64,000 nt of DNA from positions 1 to 64,000 of the forward strand of contig NZ_FOFU01000011.1 of the NCBI RefSeq assembly GCF_900111035.1, given 5' to 3'. Positions 7,994 to 17,601 of the stretch are shown in pieces. The notes under the pieces are model-generated. The model did not search any database, was not told the DNA's origin, and saw nothing but the letters and a program-made list of their open reading frames with translations. The stretch comes from Treponema bryantii. Lineage in GTDB: Bacteria; Spirochaetota; Spirochaetia; Treponematales; Treponemataceae. How positions within the stretch are numbered: the stretch's first letter is position 1; every line of letters begins with the position of its first letter. The position numbers were made by a program, and so were the translations under genes.

Positions 7994-9031
7994 ATGGCAG
8001 GAGACAATAAGATTATTCTTAAAGCAGAGGATTTGGACGGATATCTTACTTCAGAAGATATGGCCGATTTGAAAAACCTTGAAGTTATGTTCAAGGAAAC
8101 TATGAAATCCTTTGAACCAAAAGATGAAGAAAAAATAATTGAAGGCTACGATAAGCTTGGTCATGAAATGCAGAATATCTGTGCTAAGCATCCTAATATT
8201 AAGGTTTACTCTTTTGTAACAGAAGAGGGTGCTCATGCTGAATGTTCTCGTGTAATTTCTAAGCTCCGCGACGAGCGCACAGACCATCAGGAGTTTATGT
8301 ACTACAGCCAGCGTGCATACGAAATGCTTTTCCGCATGGCTTATACAGACCAGCACTCTGACAAGAAAGGCCACATTGTTGTAAAGACTCCTGTTACTTT
8401 CCCTGTTCAGAACTATGCTGTTCATAAGATTCCAGACATTGATCACAAAATTGAAAACACTGTAATGTGCGTTATGCTCCGCGGTGCTCTTCTTCCAAGT
8501 ATGATTATGTCTAAGGAAATTCAGGAATATTCAAGCCACGGATACAAAACTCCATTCGCACTTTTCAAAATCAGCCGTAACGATACAAAGAATGAGGCTG
8601 ATATGGAATACATTATGGACCTCAATAAATCATTCTTCAACCTCGACCAGCTCGACGGTAAAGATTTGATTTTTGCTGATCCTATGAATGCTACTGGTGG
8701 TTCTCTTGTAACTGTTGTTAAGTACCTTCAGAGCCAGGGCGTTCGTCCAAAGTCAATTGCTTTCTTTAATACAATTTCAACACTTAAGGGAAGTATCCGT
8801 GTAACTCGTGCTCTTGAAAACTGTACATGTTACACACTCTGGATGGACCCTGTAATGAACGAAAAAGCTTACATTATGCCAGGACTTGGTGATGCAGGTG
8901 ACCGTCTTAACGGTTGTGATACTAAAGACGCTCCTCGTAACATGATTCAGTTAATTGCTGATTATGGTCATAACATTTCCGGACTTTATAAATCTCAGCT
9001 TTATGAAATTGAAAAAATCGTTCTGGGCTAA
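7994..9031 (+). CDS. upp: Uracil phosphoribosyltransferase with long N-terminal extension
   Basis: A 345-residue protein whose C-terminal two thirds is a uracil phosphoribosyltransferase: uracil plus PRPP gives UMP. The PRPP loop is DPMNATGG (229-236, usually DPMLATGG), and the uracil-binding end is PGLGDAGDR (296-304). Standard Upp is about 210 residues, so roughly 120-130 residues at the N-terminus are extra: acidic, helical, with no motif I can name. A CAGGAG ribosome site precedes the ATG. Between the previous gene and this one are two small hairpins (7930-7950 inside the lipoprotein end; 7962-7975, GGCCG/CGGCC), which could act as attenuating structures. The family assignment is firm; whether the extension makes it regulatory or alters the substrate is unknown. 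Confidence 0.85.
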   Translation: MAGDNKIILKAEDLDGYLTSEDMADLKNLEVMFKETMKSFEPKDEEKIIEGYDKLGHEMQNICAKHPNIKVYSFVTEEGAHAECSRVISKLRDERTDHQEFMYYSQRAYEMLFRMAYTDQHSDKKGHIVVKTPVTFPVQNYAVHKIPDIDHKIENTVMCVMLRGALLPSMIMSKEIQEYSSHGYKTPFALFKISRNDTKNEADMEYIMDLNKSFFNLDQLDGKDLIFADPMNATGGSLVTVVKYLQSQGVRPKSIAFFNTISTLKGSIRVTRALENCTCYTLWMDPVMNEKAYIMPGLGDAGDRLNGCDTKDAPRNMIQLIADYGHNISGLYKSQLYEIEKIVLG

Positions 9032-9677
9032 GTTTACTTCTATAGCTGCAACAATAATTTTTGCCTCATGTACAACGACAAACCTCTCTGTTCCGGTTCC
9101 GGGGCAGGAGGGGATAAAAACTCGTAATATTTATGCTGAATATTATAATCTTGGTGAGTCGTATTATAAACTCGAAGATTATAAAAAAGCAGCAGAATAT
9201 TATGAACTTGCAATGCGAAAAAAAGAACAGTATTGGGCTGCCTATTATAAACTTGCAAAATGTTATGTATACAGTTCAGACTGGGCTAATGCACTTCCAA
9301 TGTATAAAACAATTCTGGAACGGGATCCAGAAAACTCTTCAATAAAAGCAAGTCTTGCATATATATATTCTATGCAGGGAGATTTCAAAAACTCTGTAAT
9401 TGTATATGAAGAGCTTCTTACAGTTCAGCCAGATAATCAGCAATATTTAGAAAACTACCTTGCAGTGCTGATAGCAGATAATAAAAAGTTTGAAACAAAA
9501 AACGCACAGAAGTTTACAGAAGCGTATGAAACTCTGAAAACAGAATATCCGGACAATAAGAATCTTAAAACTTTTGAAGATAAGTACAAAGAACTTATGA
9601 AGATTCAGGAAGAGAAACCGGAAAATAAAGAAGCTTCAGAAGCTCTAGAAGCTCCTAAGCCTGATTCTGCTCCATAA
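9003..9677 (+). CDS. TPR-repeat lipoprotein
   Basis: I take the ATG at 9003, inside the end of upp (29-base overlap), because it gives KLKKSFW before a hydrophobic core and a lipobox ending FASC; a longer reading from 8955 has no such signal. The mature protein of about 200 residues has tetratricopeptide repeats ([25 protein letters not shown], then [25 protein letters not shown], then a third), which are protein-protein interaction scaffolds. The C-terminus is Glu/Lys/Pro-rich and unstructured. It is expected in the periplasm, anchored to a membrane. It overlaps the convergent gene by 23 bases. The partner is unknown. Confidence 0.82.
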   Translation: MKLKKSFWAKFTSIAATIIFASCTTTNLSVPVPGQEGIKTRNIYAEYYNLGESYYKLEDYKKAAEYYELAMRKKEQYWAAYYKLAKCYVYSSDWANALPMYKTILERDPENSSIKASLAYIYSMQGDFKNSVIVYEELLTVQPDNQQYLENYLAVLIADNKKFETKNAQKFTEAYETLKTEYPDNKNLKTFEDKYKELMKIQEEKPENKEASEALEAPKPDSAP

Positions 9678-11007
9678 GCTTTCGGTACTTTTCTGAATCT
9701 ACACGGAAAGCAATTACCGGAGAATCTGCATCTGAATGTTCGATTGACTGTTCTGCTTCAAGTAACAGACGGTCTCCTCCAACCATTCGGATTGAACGTG
9801 AAGAAATTCCAATACGGCTGTCTTTATTATTTACGATATTGCTTATATCACTGTATAACTTATCAGCAAGAGCAAGTGCTTCATCAACACTCATGCTGAT
9901 TTTGATTGCAACAATACAGTCTTCTTTATATTCAAAAAGAAGATCCTTGAACTGGAACTGAATTGAAAGATAATTACAGACATTCTTAAACTCTTCACTG
10001 GTCTTTTCAATATTTGCCAGCTTAATGATAAACAGGGAAAGATCGATTTCTGAAGCAGTTGCTCTGTCTATTTCATTATCAAGACGTGTCATTAAATATG
10101 ATTCCCAGCCAATACCTGTTTCCGGATCAAATAATCCGGCAGGGGAAGGTTCAATTTCATCTATAGGAAGTTTTGCCATTTCAGTCTGAGCATCTGTAAG
10201 TGGCTCAGAGAAAATAGCCTGTACTTCTTCAGGAGTTACTTCACTTGATCTTTCTTCTTCCGGTTCTGGTGCTTCTGTCTTTACTGGTTCAGATTCTACA
10301 GGCTGTTCTTTTGAATCATTTTTAATTTCTGCTGGAGTTTCTGGTTCTGATTTTTTTTCTACAGGTTCAGATTCAGTTGCTTTGTCAGCAGTGTTTATTT
10401 CATTTTCAGATTCAGTTTCAATTTCAGTTTCTGAAAAATCTTCGTTATCTTCAATCTCATTTTCTTCTGAATCATCTTCTATATCTTCTTCGATTTCAGA
10501 AACATTTGAATTAGTCTCTGTTATATTCAGATAGATAATCATAATAATTGTAATAATTGTGATTATGAGGATTAACAAAAATGAGATTCTTGCATAATAA
10601 AAAATAGAATCAGGACGGATTAAATAAATATTACTTTCAATTGTTATATTCTGTTTATTAACATTGAGGTTTGTGCTGAAAGTTTTTGTCAGTCTGGAAA
10701 TAGTTTCTTCTTTGCTTTTTCCTGTAGGATATAAAATTACTGTTTCATTATTTCTGCGGACATGAATGTATGAAAAATCAGATGCTTCTCCAATAGCTTT
10801 TTTTATTCCCTGTGAATATGCTGGAGTGTTTTCATCCTGTGCATAACTTAAAGTTCGTATATCATTGGCAAGTTCTGTAAAACGCAGTTCAGAAGTTTTC
10901 AGATTTTTTGTATATTCATTAAATAAATTGTAGCCGAAAAAACTCATTGCAAAAATAAAAACGGCTGCTGCAAAAATTGTGTAAATAACGATAAATCGAT
11001 TTTTCAT
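9655..11007 (-). CDS. Membrane protein with acidic linker and degenerate GGDEF-like domain
   Basis: 450 residues. A first helix (about 6-25), a periplasmic part (26-138), a second helix (139-161), a very acidic Glu/Ser/Pro linker (about 165-290), then a domain (291-440) with the shape of a diguanylate cyclase: DPETGIGWESYLMTRLDNEIDRA at the start, LALADKLYSDI, and LLLEAEQSIEHS near the end. At the place of GGDEF it reads KEDCI (361-365), so the metal and GTP residues are gone and it should not make cyclic di-GMP. It could be a sensory or scaffold protein. It is the last gene of the five-gene minus-strand operon, one base after the DUF115 gene. Confidence 0.75.
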   Translation of the reverse strand: MKNRFIVIYTIFAAAVFIFAMSFFGYNLFNEYTKNLKTSELRFTELANDIRTLSYAQDENTPAYSQGIKKAIGEASDFSYIHVRRNNETVILYPTGKSKEETISRLTKTFSTNLNVNKQNITIESNIYLIRPDSIFYYARISFLLILIITIITIIMIIYLNITETNSNVSEIEEDIEDDSEENEIEDNEDFSETEIETESENEINTADKATESEPVEKKSEPETPAEIKNDSKEQPVESEPVKTEAPEPEEERSSEVTPEEVQAIFSEPLTDAQTEMAKLPIDEIEPSPAGLFDPETGIGWESYLMTRLDNEIDRATASEIDLSLFIIKLANIEKTSEEFKNVCNYLSIQFQFKDLLFEYKEDCIVAIKISMSVDEALALADKLYSDISNIVNNKDSRIGISSRSIRMVGGDRLLLEAEQSIEHSDADSPVIAFRVDSEKYRKLMEQNQA

Positions 11008-11008
11008 A

Positions 11009-12511
11009 CTATATATTATAACTTACAATACTGTCTAAAGCAAGTTTAAGTAATTCACTGTAATTAAGAGTTGAGAAGTTTCCATTGTTTCTAAGCCAGG
11101 CAATATAAGGTAAAAGGAGAGGTTCTTTTTCTTCTAATGATGATGAATTAAACTTTTTCATAAAAGATTTAGGGGAAAGTGTTTTATTTGGATTTAAAAG
11201 ATTTACATTTACTTTAGATGAAGTTTCGAGATAGTAAATATCATCTTTCTTTGAAAAAGTAACATTCTTACCTGCCAGATATTTTTCAAGAGAAACTCTA
11301 TAGGCTTCAAGAATCTCTGTTGTTTTTATATTTGCTGAGAGTTCTTTTAACTCGGTACGGAACATAAGCTTAGAAAAAGTCTGTTCTGTTTCAGTCAGTC
11401 TTGAAGAATTTTGATTATAAAGAGTATCCAGATAAGTACCTGAAGCATAAGCTCTTCCATTCTGATAAGAAAAATCAGCTCCGAGAATTATTATTTTATT
11501 AAATCCTGCTTGAAGTGCAAGATCTAAGGCTGTAATTGTTACTGTACCAGCACCTGAAAAGAGTTGAGGGAGAGGGGAGCCCGAACTTAAATTTATTGCA
11601 GATGATAAGGGATGTCCTGAACAGAAGAATAATAATTTATGCTCCGTCTCATAAAGATACCTTGCCGCAGACGCATTTGCACAAAGATCAAAAGCATAAA
11701 CAGTCTCATTATTTTTATTTTCAGCATTACTTATAAAATGATTATAAGACACCGCCTGGCCATCTATGGAAACAATAACTTCCGGCGAGATTCCTTTCTT
11801 TTTAAGAGTTTGGGCTGCTGTATCTGTTGAAAAAATAAAATATTTATCTCTTTTAGATTTATCCGTAAGTATTTCAATCGTGCGATTAAGGGAAGGTCCA
11901 GCTGCAACTACAACTGCTGTTTTATTTTTTATACAGTCTGTGGTAAATAGTGAAGATGGTGTATTTAATTTTTCAGCAAGAATACTATTGTTAATAATAT
12001 TTGAGTTCCAGATTTTACCAAAATGAGCCTGGACCGAGTAATCAGCAGAAATAATTCCAAGAGACTTTTTTAGTACCTGATTTATTTCATTTATATGTGC
12101 TGAGTTTTCATTTATCCAGGCTTTCTGTTCAATAATTTTTAGATTGCCATCTCTGGCTGGTAAATAGTTTTGTGAAAGAAGCTGTTCTATATTCTCAAGA
12201 TATGCAAAAATTATCTGCGGATTTTTATTGAGTGAAGTTATCTTTTCGCTGCTCTTTAGAAAATCAAAATCGTCGCCGGAAAGTTCAAAAGCAATTATTT
12301 TTGAAGACGGAAATTTCTGTGAAAGTAAACTTATAAAAATTCCACTTCCAGTACCAAGAACTAAAAAGATATTTGCCTGTTCTGTAATTGTATTTAAAAG
12401 GTTTTCGGAATCTCGTTCCGGATTATAACGTGATTCCATTGTTCTTCCGCTTTGAAAGACCGGGATTAGAGTACCATTTTTAGCTGATTCAAAACTTTTA
12501 TATATACTCAT
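11009..12511 (-). CDS. DUF115 / Maf-like protein (second of pair)
   Basis: A 500-residue protein of the DUF115 (MptE-like, motility accessory factor) family. An N-terminal Rossmann-like part contains LGTGSGIFISLL (51-62). The central DUF115 core begins AVVVAAGPSLN (about 199-209) and continues with a sugar-nucleotide-type FSTDTAAQTL and SIDGQ. It ends with IIILGADFSYQNGRAYASGT. In polar flagellates Maf proteins attach nonulosonic acids to flagellin; others of the family are pterin pyrophosphokinases. Beside a flagellar locus in a spirochaete, a flagellin or surface glycosylation role is the likelier guess, but no sugar-synthesis genes are adjacent. Its start overlaps the previous DUF115 gene by 4 bases. 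Confidence 0.8.
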   Translation of the reverse strand: MSIYKSFESAKNGTLIPVFQSGRTMESRYNPERDSENLLNTITEQANIFLVLGTGSGIFISLLSQKFPSSKIIAFELSGDDFDFLKSSEKITSLNKNPQIIFAYLENIEQLLSQNYLPARDGNLKIIEQKAWINENSAHINEINQVLKKSLGIISADYSVQAHFGKIWNSNIINNSILAEKLNTPSSLFTTDCIKNKTAVVVAAGPSLNRTIEILTDKSKRDKYFIFSTDTAAQTLKKKGISPEVIVSIDGQAVSYNHFISNAENKNNETVYAFDLCANASAARYLYETEHKLLFFCSGHPLSSAINLSSGSPLPQLFSGAGTVTITALDLALQAGFNKIIILGADFSYQNGRAYASGTYLDTLYNQNSSRLTETEQTFSKLMFRTELKELSANIKTTEILEAYRVSLEKYLAGKNVTFSKKDDIYYLETSSKVNVNLLNPNKTLSPKSFMKKFNSSSLEEKEPLLLPYIAWLRNNGNFSTLNYSELLKLALDSIVSYNI

Positions 12512-13977
12512 GAAAAGATTCTCTCAATGCGTTTTTGTAATTTTTGCCATTCAGTTTCAATTCTGTTTTCAATTTCTTTATTCAAAGGATCATGAATTGC
12601 CTGAACAAAATCAAGAGGGAAAAGCTGTTTCTTCCATTGGATATTTTTTTCAGAATCATATAAAAGTTTCAGACATTCGGATTTATCAAACTGAAAATCA
12701 GAAGTTATAAAATTAATCTCAGATGTTTCTGAATGCTTAGAAATTAAGTCGATGAAATCTTTTGCTGTAATATCTTTTATCCAGCCAAGAGAATTTCTGC
12801 AATATTCTTTTTCCATAAGACGGAAAATCTTTCTTTCCTCTGTCTTAAGCGGATTATTGATAAACCAGTCTTTATAAATATCCAAACTACCGTTAGTTAT
12901 TTCAGATTTTCCTAAACGAGTTTGTTTTGTACTGATTCTATTATCTTTGTATGAAGAATTTTTTTCGAGTTCATTAGGCTGAGTATGCTGAAATCCTTTT
13001 TGAGCTGACATATCGAGACCGCAAAGATAAATATTATTTGTACAATATTTATAGGCAAAGAGAAGGGCAGTGCCGCTTACAGTTCCATTTCGAGATGCCT
13101 GTATTGTCTGTATATTTTGAGTTTTTAATAATGCAGAGGAAATACCATCTCCATAATCGAGAGGCATAACTGTAAGTTTTCTCAAAAGCTTTTTAGGACA
13201 ATATGCTTCAGATGACATAGCAATTGGAATATCATTTTTATAGAGAGCTTTTAAATGTTCTCCGGCCCAATAACCGCCATCAGTTGTCATACATAAATCT
13301 GGAGTAATTCCGTTCTTTATACAAACAGAAATTGCTGAAGATAAACAGATTATAAAAAACTTATCCTGATAATCTTTAATAATATTAATAAAAGGAATAA
13401 GACTTGGACCAGAAGAAATTATAAGGGCCGGCTTATTTATTGTGTTTTCAAAACTGATTGTCTTTGAGCAGTATTTCAAAAAATTACAGCTGTTATATAA
13501 CCATTTTTTTTCAAAATATTGTCTGGTTATCAATAAGGTTTTTGCTCGGAGCATTGACTGTCTTATTGCATTCCATACAATCTTATCTGTTTCGTTGAAA
13601 AGTTGTGATGAAGCCGGCCAGCTGATAAAATGAGTTGTCAGTAACTGTTCTTCTGTAAAGTTATTTTCTAAATATGTTTCAAAATCAGGATGTTCATAAT
13701 AATTTATTACAAAATCAAATTTACTGTTGTATTCAGAAAAATCATTTATATATCGGATTACTCCAGTTTTTATTTCCGGAAATTTCTGTTTTAGAAAATC
13801 AGCGCAATAGGAGAGTGCAGGTTCTGTAATTATAATTGTTGTCGGAGTAAAAGGAAGTGAAAGATTATCAACAAATCGCTGAGCTTCTTTTACAGGTGCA
13901 TAATTTGAGTGAAGAAAGTGCCCTTCTACAGAAGCTGTATTTTCTCCATTTTTTGCTTTTTGAATTGTTACCTTCAA
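12508..13977 (-). CDS. DUF115 / Maf-like protein (first of pair)
   Basis: A 489-residue DUF115-family protein, diverged from its downstream neighbour. The core starts PALIISSGPSLIPF (about 181-194), then FIICLSSAISVCIKNGITPDLCMTTDGG, and the later NIYLCGLDMSAQKGFQHT segment. The N-terminal region (1-150) is different from its partner's and shows no methyltransferase-like glycine motif. Two consecutive, unlike copies suggest either two transfer steps or a heterodimer. Starts 2 bases after the upstream gene stops. The family call is firm; the biochemical role is inferred from Maf proteins. Confidence 0.8.
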   Translation of the reverse strand: MKVTIQKAKNGENTASVEGHFLHSNYAPVKEAQRFVDNLSLPFTPTTIIITEPALSYCADFLKQKFPEIKTGVIRYINDFSEYNSKFDFVINYYEHPDFETYLENNFTEEQLLTTHFISWPASSQLFNETDKIVWNAIRQSMLRAKTLLITRQYFEKKWLYNSCNFLKYCSKTISFENTINKPALIISSGPSLIPFINIIKDYQDKFFIICLSSAISVCIKNGITPDLCMTTDGGYWAGEHLKALYKNDIPIAMSSEAYCPKKLLRKLTVMPLDYGDGISSALLKTQNIQTIQASRNGTVSGTALLFAYKYCTNNIYLCGLDMSAQKGFQHTQPNELEKNSSYKDNRISTKQTRLGKSEITNGSLDIYKDWFINNPLKTEERKIFRLMEKEYCRNSLGWIKDITAKDFIDLISKHSETSEINFITSDFQFDKSECLKLLYDSEKNIQWKKQLFPLDFVQAIHDPLNKEIENRIETEWQKLQKRIERIFS

Positions 13978-13979
13978 AA

Positions 13980-14780
13980 TTATTCCGCCTGTAAATAATC
14001 TTTTATTGCGTCGCAGGAAGTTGCTTTTCCTGAAAAAGAAATCTGAACTTCAGAGGCATAAGAATCAAAGACTTCCTGAAGATTCAATTTTATATGCTGA
14101 GTTATGAGTTCTACGGAATAAGCTTTATCTGTAATTATTACAGTTTTGATGCCATGATCAGAGTCTTTTATTGTTGTGTCTGAATTATTATATAAGCATG
14201 CAAATCTGTTATAAACTTCATTTATTATTGCTTTATTAAAACTTTCAAAATTGTGTTTTGTATTTGTACTCTGTGAATTATAAAATGCTTTTACTGCTTT
14301 TTCGATATCAATTTTATACAATAAAACGACAGTGTTTTCTTTTAATAATGGATTGATATTATTGTATTCATTTGTATGTTCTGAATTTGAGATTTTATTA
14401 AAATCCTGTGCAGCCTTATCTGAAAGTATTCCTTCGCATAAAAGGATTTGGTTTGAACTATTTTTATAGACAGAAAGCTCCTGAAGCTTTTCTTTAAGGT
14501 TAATTGAAAAAAGTTGTAAAAGAGGATTTTTGTCTGTTCCAGTAAAAGTATAGATTTTGTTAGAATTGCTGCAGATTCCATTCCAGAAATCAACAGTTGA
14601 ATCAGCGCAAATTATAGATTCACAATCAAAACCAATACTATTATTTACGCAGTAATAGCTGTTTTTTTGTTCGAGTAAAGCACATAATTTGATTGAATGT
14701 ATATTTATAAAATCAGAGAAAGCCAGCCCCTGAGTTGTTACTGGTGTATCCAGGGTACTGGCTCGTGAAAGAAGTCCCAT
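13980..14780 (-). CDS. Unknown protein in the DUF115 operon
   Basis: 266 residues, no signal peptide and no membrane helix; presumably cytoplasmic. It is rich in Asn, Ser, Ile and Tyr with several cysteines (near 33, 44, 51, 58, 70) that do not form a regular metal motif. The middle has a weak alternation of strands and helices (NQILLCEGIL, TVVLLYKID, TVIITDKAYSVELI), as in alpha/beta folds. I do not recognise it. It sits one base after the acidic-protein gene and two bases before the first DUF115 gene, so it is certainly co-expressed with them. It could be a cofactor or chaperone of that system; this is a guess from context. Confidence 0.65.
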   Translation of the reverse strand: MGLLSRASTLDTPVTTQGLAFSDFINIHSIKLCALLEQKNSYYCVNNSIGFDCESIICADSTVDFWNGICSNSNKIYTFTGTDKNPLLQLFSINLKEKLQELSVYKNSSNQILLCEGILSDKAAQDFNKISNSEHTNEYNNINPLLKENTVVLLYKIDIEKAVKAFYNSQSTNTKHNFESFNKAIINEVYNRFACLYNNSDTTIKDSDHGIKTVIITDKAYSVELITQHIKLNLQEVFDSYASEVQISFSGKATSCDAIKDYLQAE

Positions 14781-14781
14781 A

Positions 14782-17601
14782 TCAAGAAAGTCCTAATTCA
14801 TTGAACAGTTTCTTATAAGTTACAAATTCATCTGACTTAGCAAATTCAACAATCTTTTCTTCAGGAAGGTTTTCAAGCAGCTGATCCATGTAAAGAAGAA
14901 CTGACTTGATATCCTGTTTAAGGTCTGTATTTGCAATTGAATCTGAAACTCCGTCAGCGTTCTGCTTATCAAGGTAAGCAAGGTTGCTTTCAGAAAGATT
15001 GTTATCAAGATTATCAACTTCTGCAAATGAAGGAACTGAACTAACTTCTTCTTCTACAGGTTCATCACTCAAAAGCTTGTCTACTGTTGGAATATCATCA
15101 TCAATAACTTCTGTTTCATCAACTGCTTCTTCAATAGGTGTTTCTACTGTTTCTTCGATGACTGGTTCGTCAATTACAGGTTCTTCGGCAATTGTTTCCT
15201 CAACAGCTGCTTCTTCCTCAATAACCGGTTCATCATCAATTACTGATTCTTCTTCAATAACAGGTTCTTCTGTAATTTCTTCAGAAACTGTTTCTTCTTC
15301 AACCGGCTCTTCGATTGTATCTGGAAGTTCAGAAGGGAGCTCTGAAGGAAGGTCTAATGTATCTTCTTCAATTGATTCTTCTGCAATAAATTCTGTTGCA
15401 GTTTCATCTTCTTCTGTAGTTTCTTTTACTGAATCCATAAAGTCTGATGAAGTTGATTCAACAAGAAGGTCGTCTTCCTTAGGAATTGAAATCTCATCTG
15501 GAAGTTCTTCATTTTCATAAAGTTCATCATTTCCGTCTGGAATAAACTCATCAATCTTTGGTTCTTCAAGTTTTTCATCTGAGAAGTCAAAGTCATCTGT
15601 CTGATTATCATCAAATGTGATGTCATCAAGTGATGTATCTGTTTCATCTGAAATAGCATTTTCAATTTCTGAATCTACAGAATCTGTAATTTCAGTTGGT
15701 TCTACTTCAGAAGAAATAATTGATTCTTCAATAACTGTATCATCAGCTTCAACTGGAACTTCTTCAATATCAAAGCTTTCTTCTGTTTCTGCAGCTTCTA
15801 CAGAATCTGTATCAATATCAACTGAAGTTTCTTCGATTACCGGTTCTTCAGAAATTGTATCGTCTACTACTGGTTCCTCGATTGCAGGTTCTTCAACAAC
15901 TGTTTCTTCAGCAGGAGCTTCTTCTTCTGATTCAGTTACAGCTTCAACAGTATCTCCAAACTCTGCTGTATTCATGATGTTATCAAGTTCATCGAATGAA
16001 AGGGCAATTGTGTCATCACCATCGTCTTCGCTGAAGAATCCACCTTTATCTTCTTCTGCAGTTTCTGGATTTACATCATCATTTGAAAGGGCAGCGACAG
16101 CAGCACCGGCTGCAATACCTGCGGCTCCGGCAGCAACAACTGCGGCTGGATTAACTGTATTTTCCTGAGTTTTGATTTCTGCAAGATTTGATTTGAGCTT
16201 ATTCATTTCGTCTTTAAGACTTGAAAGCTCTGAAACAATCTGCTGTAAGAGTGAATTATCAACTGAAGTTGTATTTGCATTTTCAGCTGGCTTTTCTTCA
16301 ACTGGTTCTGCGATTTCTTCAGCTTCCTCAGTTGTATCAGATTTAATTTCATTTACAACTGGAGCTGTTGCTGTATTTTCATCACCAACAGAAAGATCAT
16401 AATCTACAATCTTATCTTTATTCTTTGATTCTTCTACGTCCTGAACAATTGGAGTTTCTTCTGCATCTGCATCAATTCCAAAGTCTGAAAGATCAATATC
16501 TTCTGTACTGATATTTTCTGAAGAAGAACTTACTGATGGGGTAGTGGTTTCTTCTGCTGTAAAACTTGAACCAAAATCATCAAGTGAAACTTCTTCTGTT
16601 TCTACTTCTTCAGAATCATCTGTTTCATCGTCAATATCATCATCAATAATATCAAGAGATACATTGTCTTCTGTTTCTACAGTATCTGCAGAATCATCAA
16701 AACTGATATCCATATCAAGTGGAGCTTCGTCAACGATTGGTTCAGCTTCTTTTACTTCTGCTGGAGCTGATTCAAATGAATCTCCGTCCATAAAGTCATC
16801 GAGAGACAATTCTTCAGTGTTAGAAGAAACGGCTGCAGGTTCTGCACCTGGTTCATAACCGTTATTTCCTGCTGCTACTGATTCATCGGAGAAGCCACCG
16901 TCCATAAAGTCATCAAGTGAGATTTCTTCGTCATCACCAAAAGAAACTTCTTCTTCAGTTTCTGAAGTTGTATCATCAGTTTCAAAGTTTACTTCTTCTG
17001 GAACGGCTTCACTTTCATCAACGGCAAGAGAATCATCAATGTCAAAACTTACATCTTCTGTTGTAACCTCTGATTCTCCTAGATCAAAGTTCAAATCATC
17101 ATCTGAAGTCTCTGCTGTTTCTTCAGTTTCAGTAATTTCTGTGTCAAAAGTTAAATCATCAGTTGAATCTGTGAATTCTGTATCAAAACTAACTTCTTCA
17201 CCAGCATCTTCTGCAGCATCTGTTACTTCTTCTGAAACTTCTTCAGTTGTTTCTGGAATGTCAAAATCGCCTAAATCAAGGTCATCAGTTTCGGCTGGAG
17301 CATCAACCTGTTCAACTTCAAAACCATCTGTTATATTAGCAAGCTCATCTGTGCTGAGTGTTGTATCGTCTTCACTTCCAAAATCATCAAGAGGATTAGA
17401 ATCAACTCCTTCCGGTTCATCCTTAAACATGTCGGAAAAGTCGGAGTCATCAAAATCTGGTAAATCCAAGCCAACATCATCAAGATTCAGTTCGTCCGAT
17501 GTGTCTGCTGGGGTCTCGGTATTTTCGCTGCCACCTGTTGAATTCTTTACCCAAACACCGTAGCTCTCAAGTTCATTTGTATTGTCATCAGATTTACTCA
17601 T
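14782..17601 (-). CDS. Large acidic low-complexity protein with conserved C-terminal helix domain
   Basis: 939 residues, dominated by Asp, Glu, Ser, Thr and Val. Short motifs recur: SLDDFMDG (about 228-235 and 267-274), SLDDFG (about 339-344), LDLGDFD, DLSDFG; the second half repeats EEPVIEE-type units. In the middle is a predicted coiled coil (about 449-478) followed by an Ala-rich hydrophobic stretch (about 484-505) that could be a membrane helix or packing helix. The last 45 residues (DIKSVLLYMDQLLENLPEEK...) look like a folded helical domain. There is no signal peptide. An AGAGGAGC ribosome site precedes the ATG. It leads the operon with the DUF115 pair. Function unknown; the make-up suggests a scaffold. 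Confidence 0.82.
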   Translation of the reverse strand: MSKSDDNTNELESYGVWVKNSTGGSENTETPADTSDELNLDDVGLDLPDFDDSDFSDMFKDEPEGVDSNPLDDFGSEDDTTLSTDELANITDGFEVEQVDAPAETDDLDLGDFDIPETTEEVSEEVTDAAEDAGEEVSFDTEFTDSTDDLTFDTEITETEETAETSDDDLNFDLGESEVTTEDVSFDIDDSLAVDESEAVPEEVNFETDDTTSETEEEVSFGDDEEISLDDFMDGGFSDESVAAGNNGYEPGAEPAAVSSNTEELSLDDFMDGDSFESAPAEVKEAEPIVDEAPLDMDISFDDSADTVETEDNVSLDIIDDDIDDETDDSEEVETEEVSLDDFGSSFTAEETTTPSVSSSSENISTEDIDLSDFGIDADAEETPIVQDVEESKNKDKIVDYDLSVGDENTATAPVVNEIKSDTTEEAEEIAEPVEEKPAENANTTSVDNSLLQQIVSELSSLKDEMNKLKSNLAEIKTQENTVNPAAVVAAGAAGIAAGAAVAALSNDDVNPETAEEDKGGFFSEDDGDDTIALSFDELDNIMNTAEFGDTVEAVTESEEEAPAEETVVEEPAIEEPVVDDTISEEPVIEETSVDIDTDSVEAAETEESFDIEEVPVEADDTVIEESIISSEVEPTEITDSVDSEIENAISDETDTSLDDITFDDNQTDDFDFSDEKLEEPKIDEFIPDGNDELYENEELPDEISIPKEDDLLVESTSSDFMDSVKETTEEDETATEFIAEESIEEDTLDLPSELPSELPDTIEEPVEEETVSEEITEEPVIEEESVIDDEPVIEEEAAVEETIAEEPVIDEPVIEETVETPIEEAVDETEVIDDDIPTVDKLLSDEPVEEEVSSVPSFAEVDNLDNNLSESNLAYLDKQNADGVSDSIANTDLKQDIKSVLLYMDQLLENLPEEKIVEFAKSDEFVTYKKLFNELGLS

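Noticed and set aside
14984-17563. Long Ser/Val-rich open frames on the plus strand opposite the acidic-protein gene (14984-15520, 15617-16168, 16544-16858, 17039-17563).
   Set aside because: They are mirror images of Asp/Glu/Ser/Thr-rich codons on the minus strand; they have no ribosome sites and no protein-like pattern.
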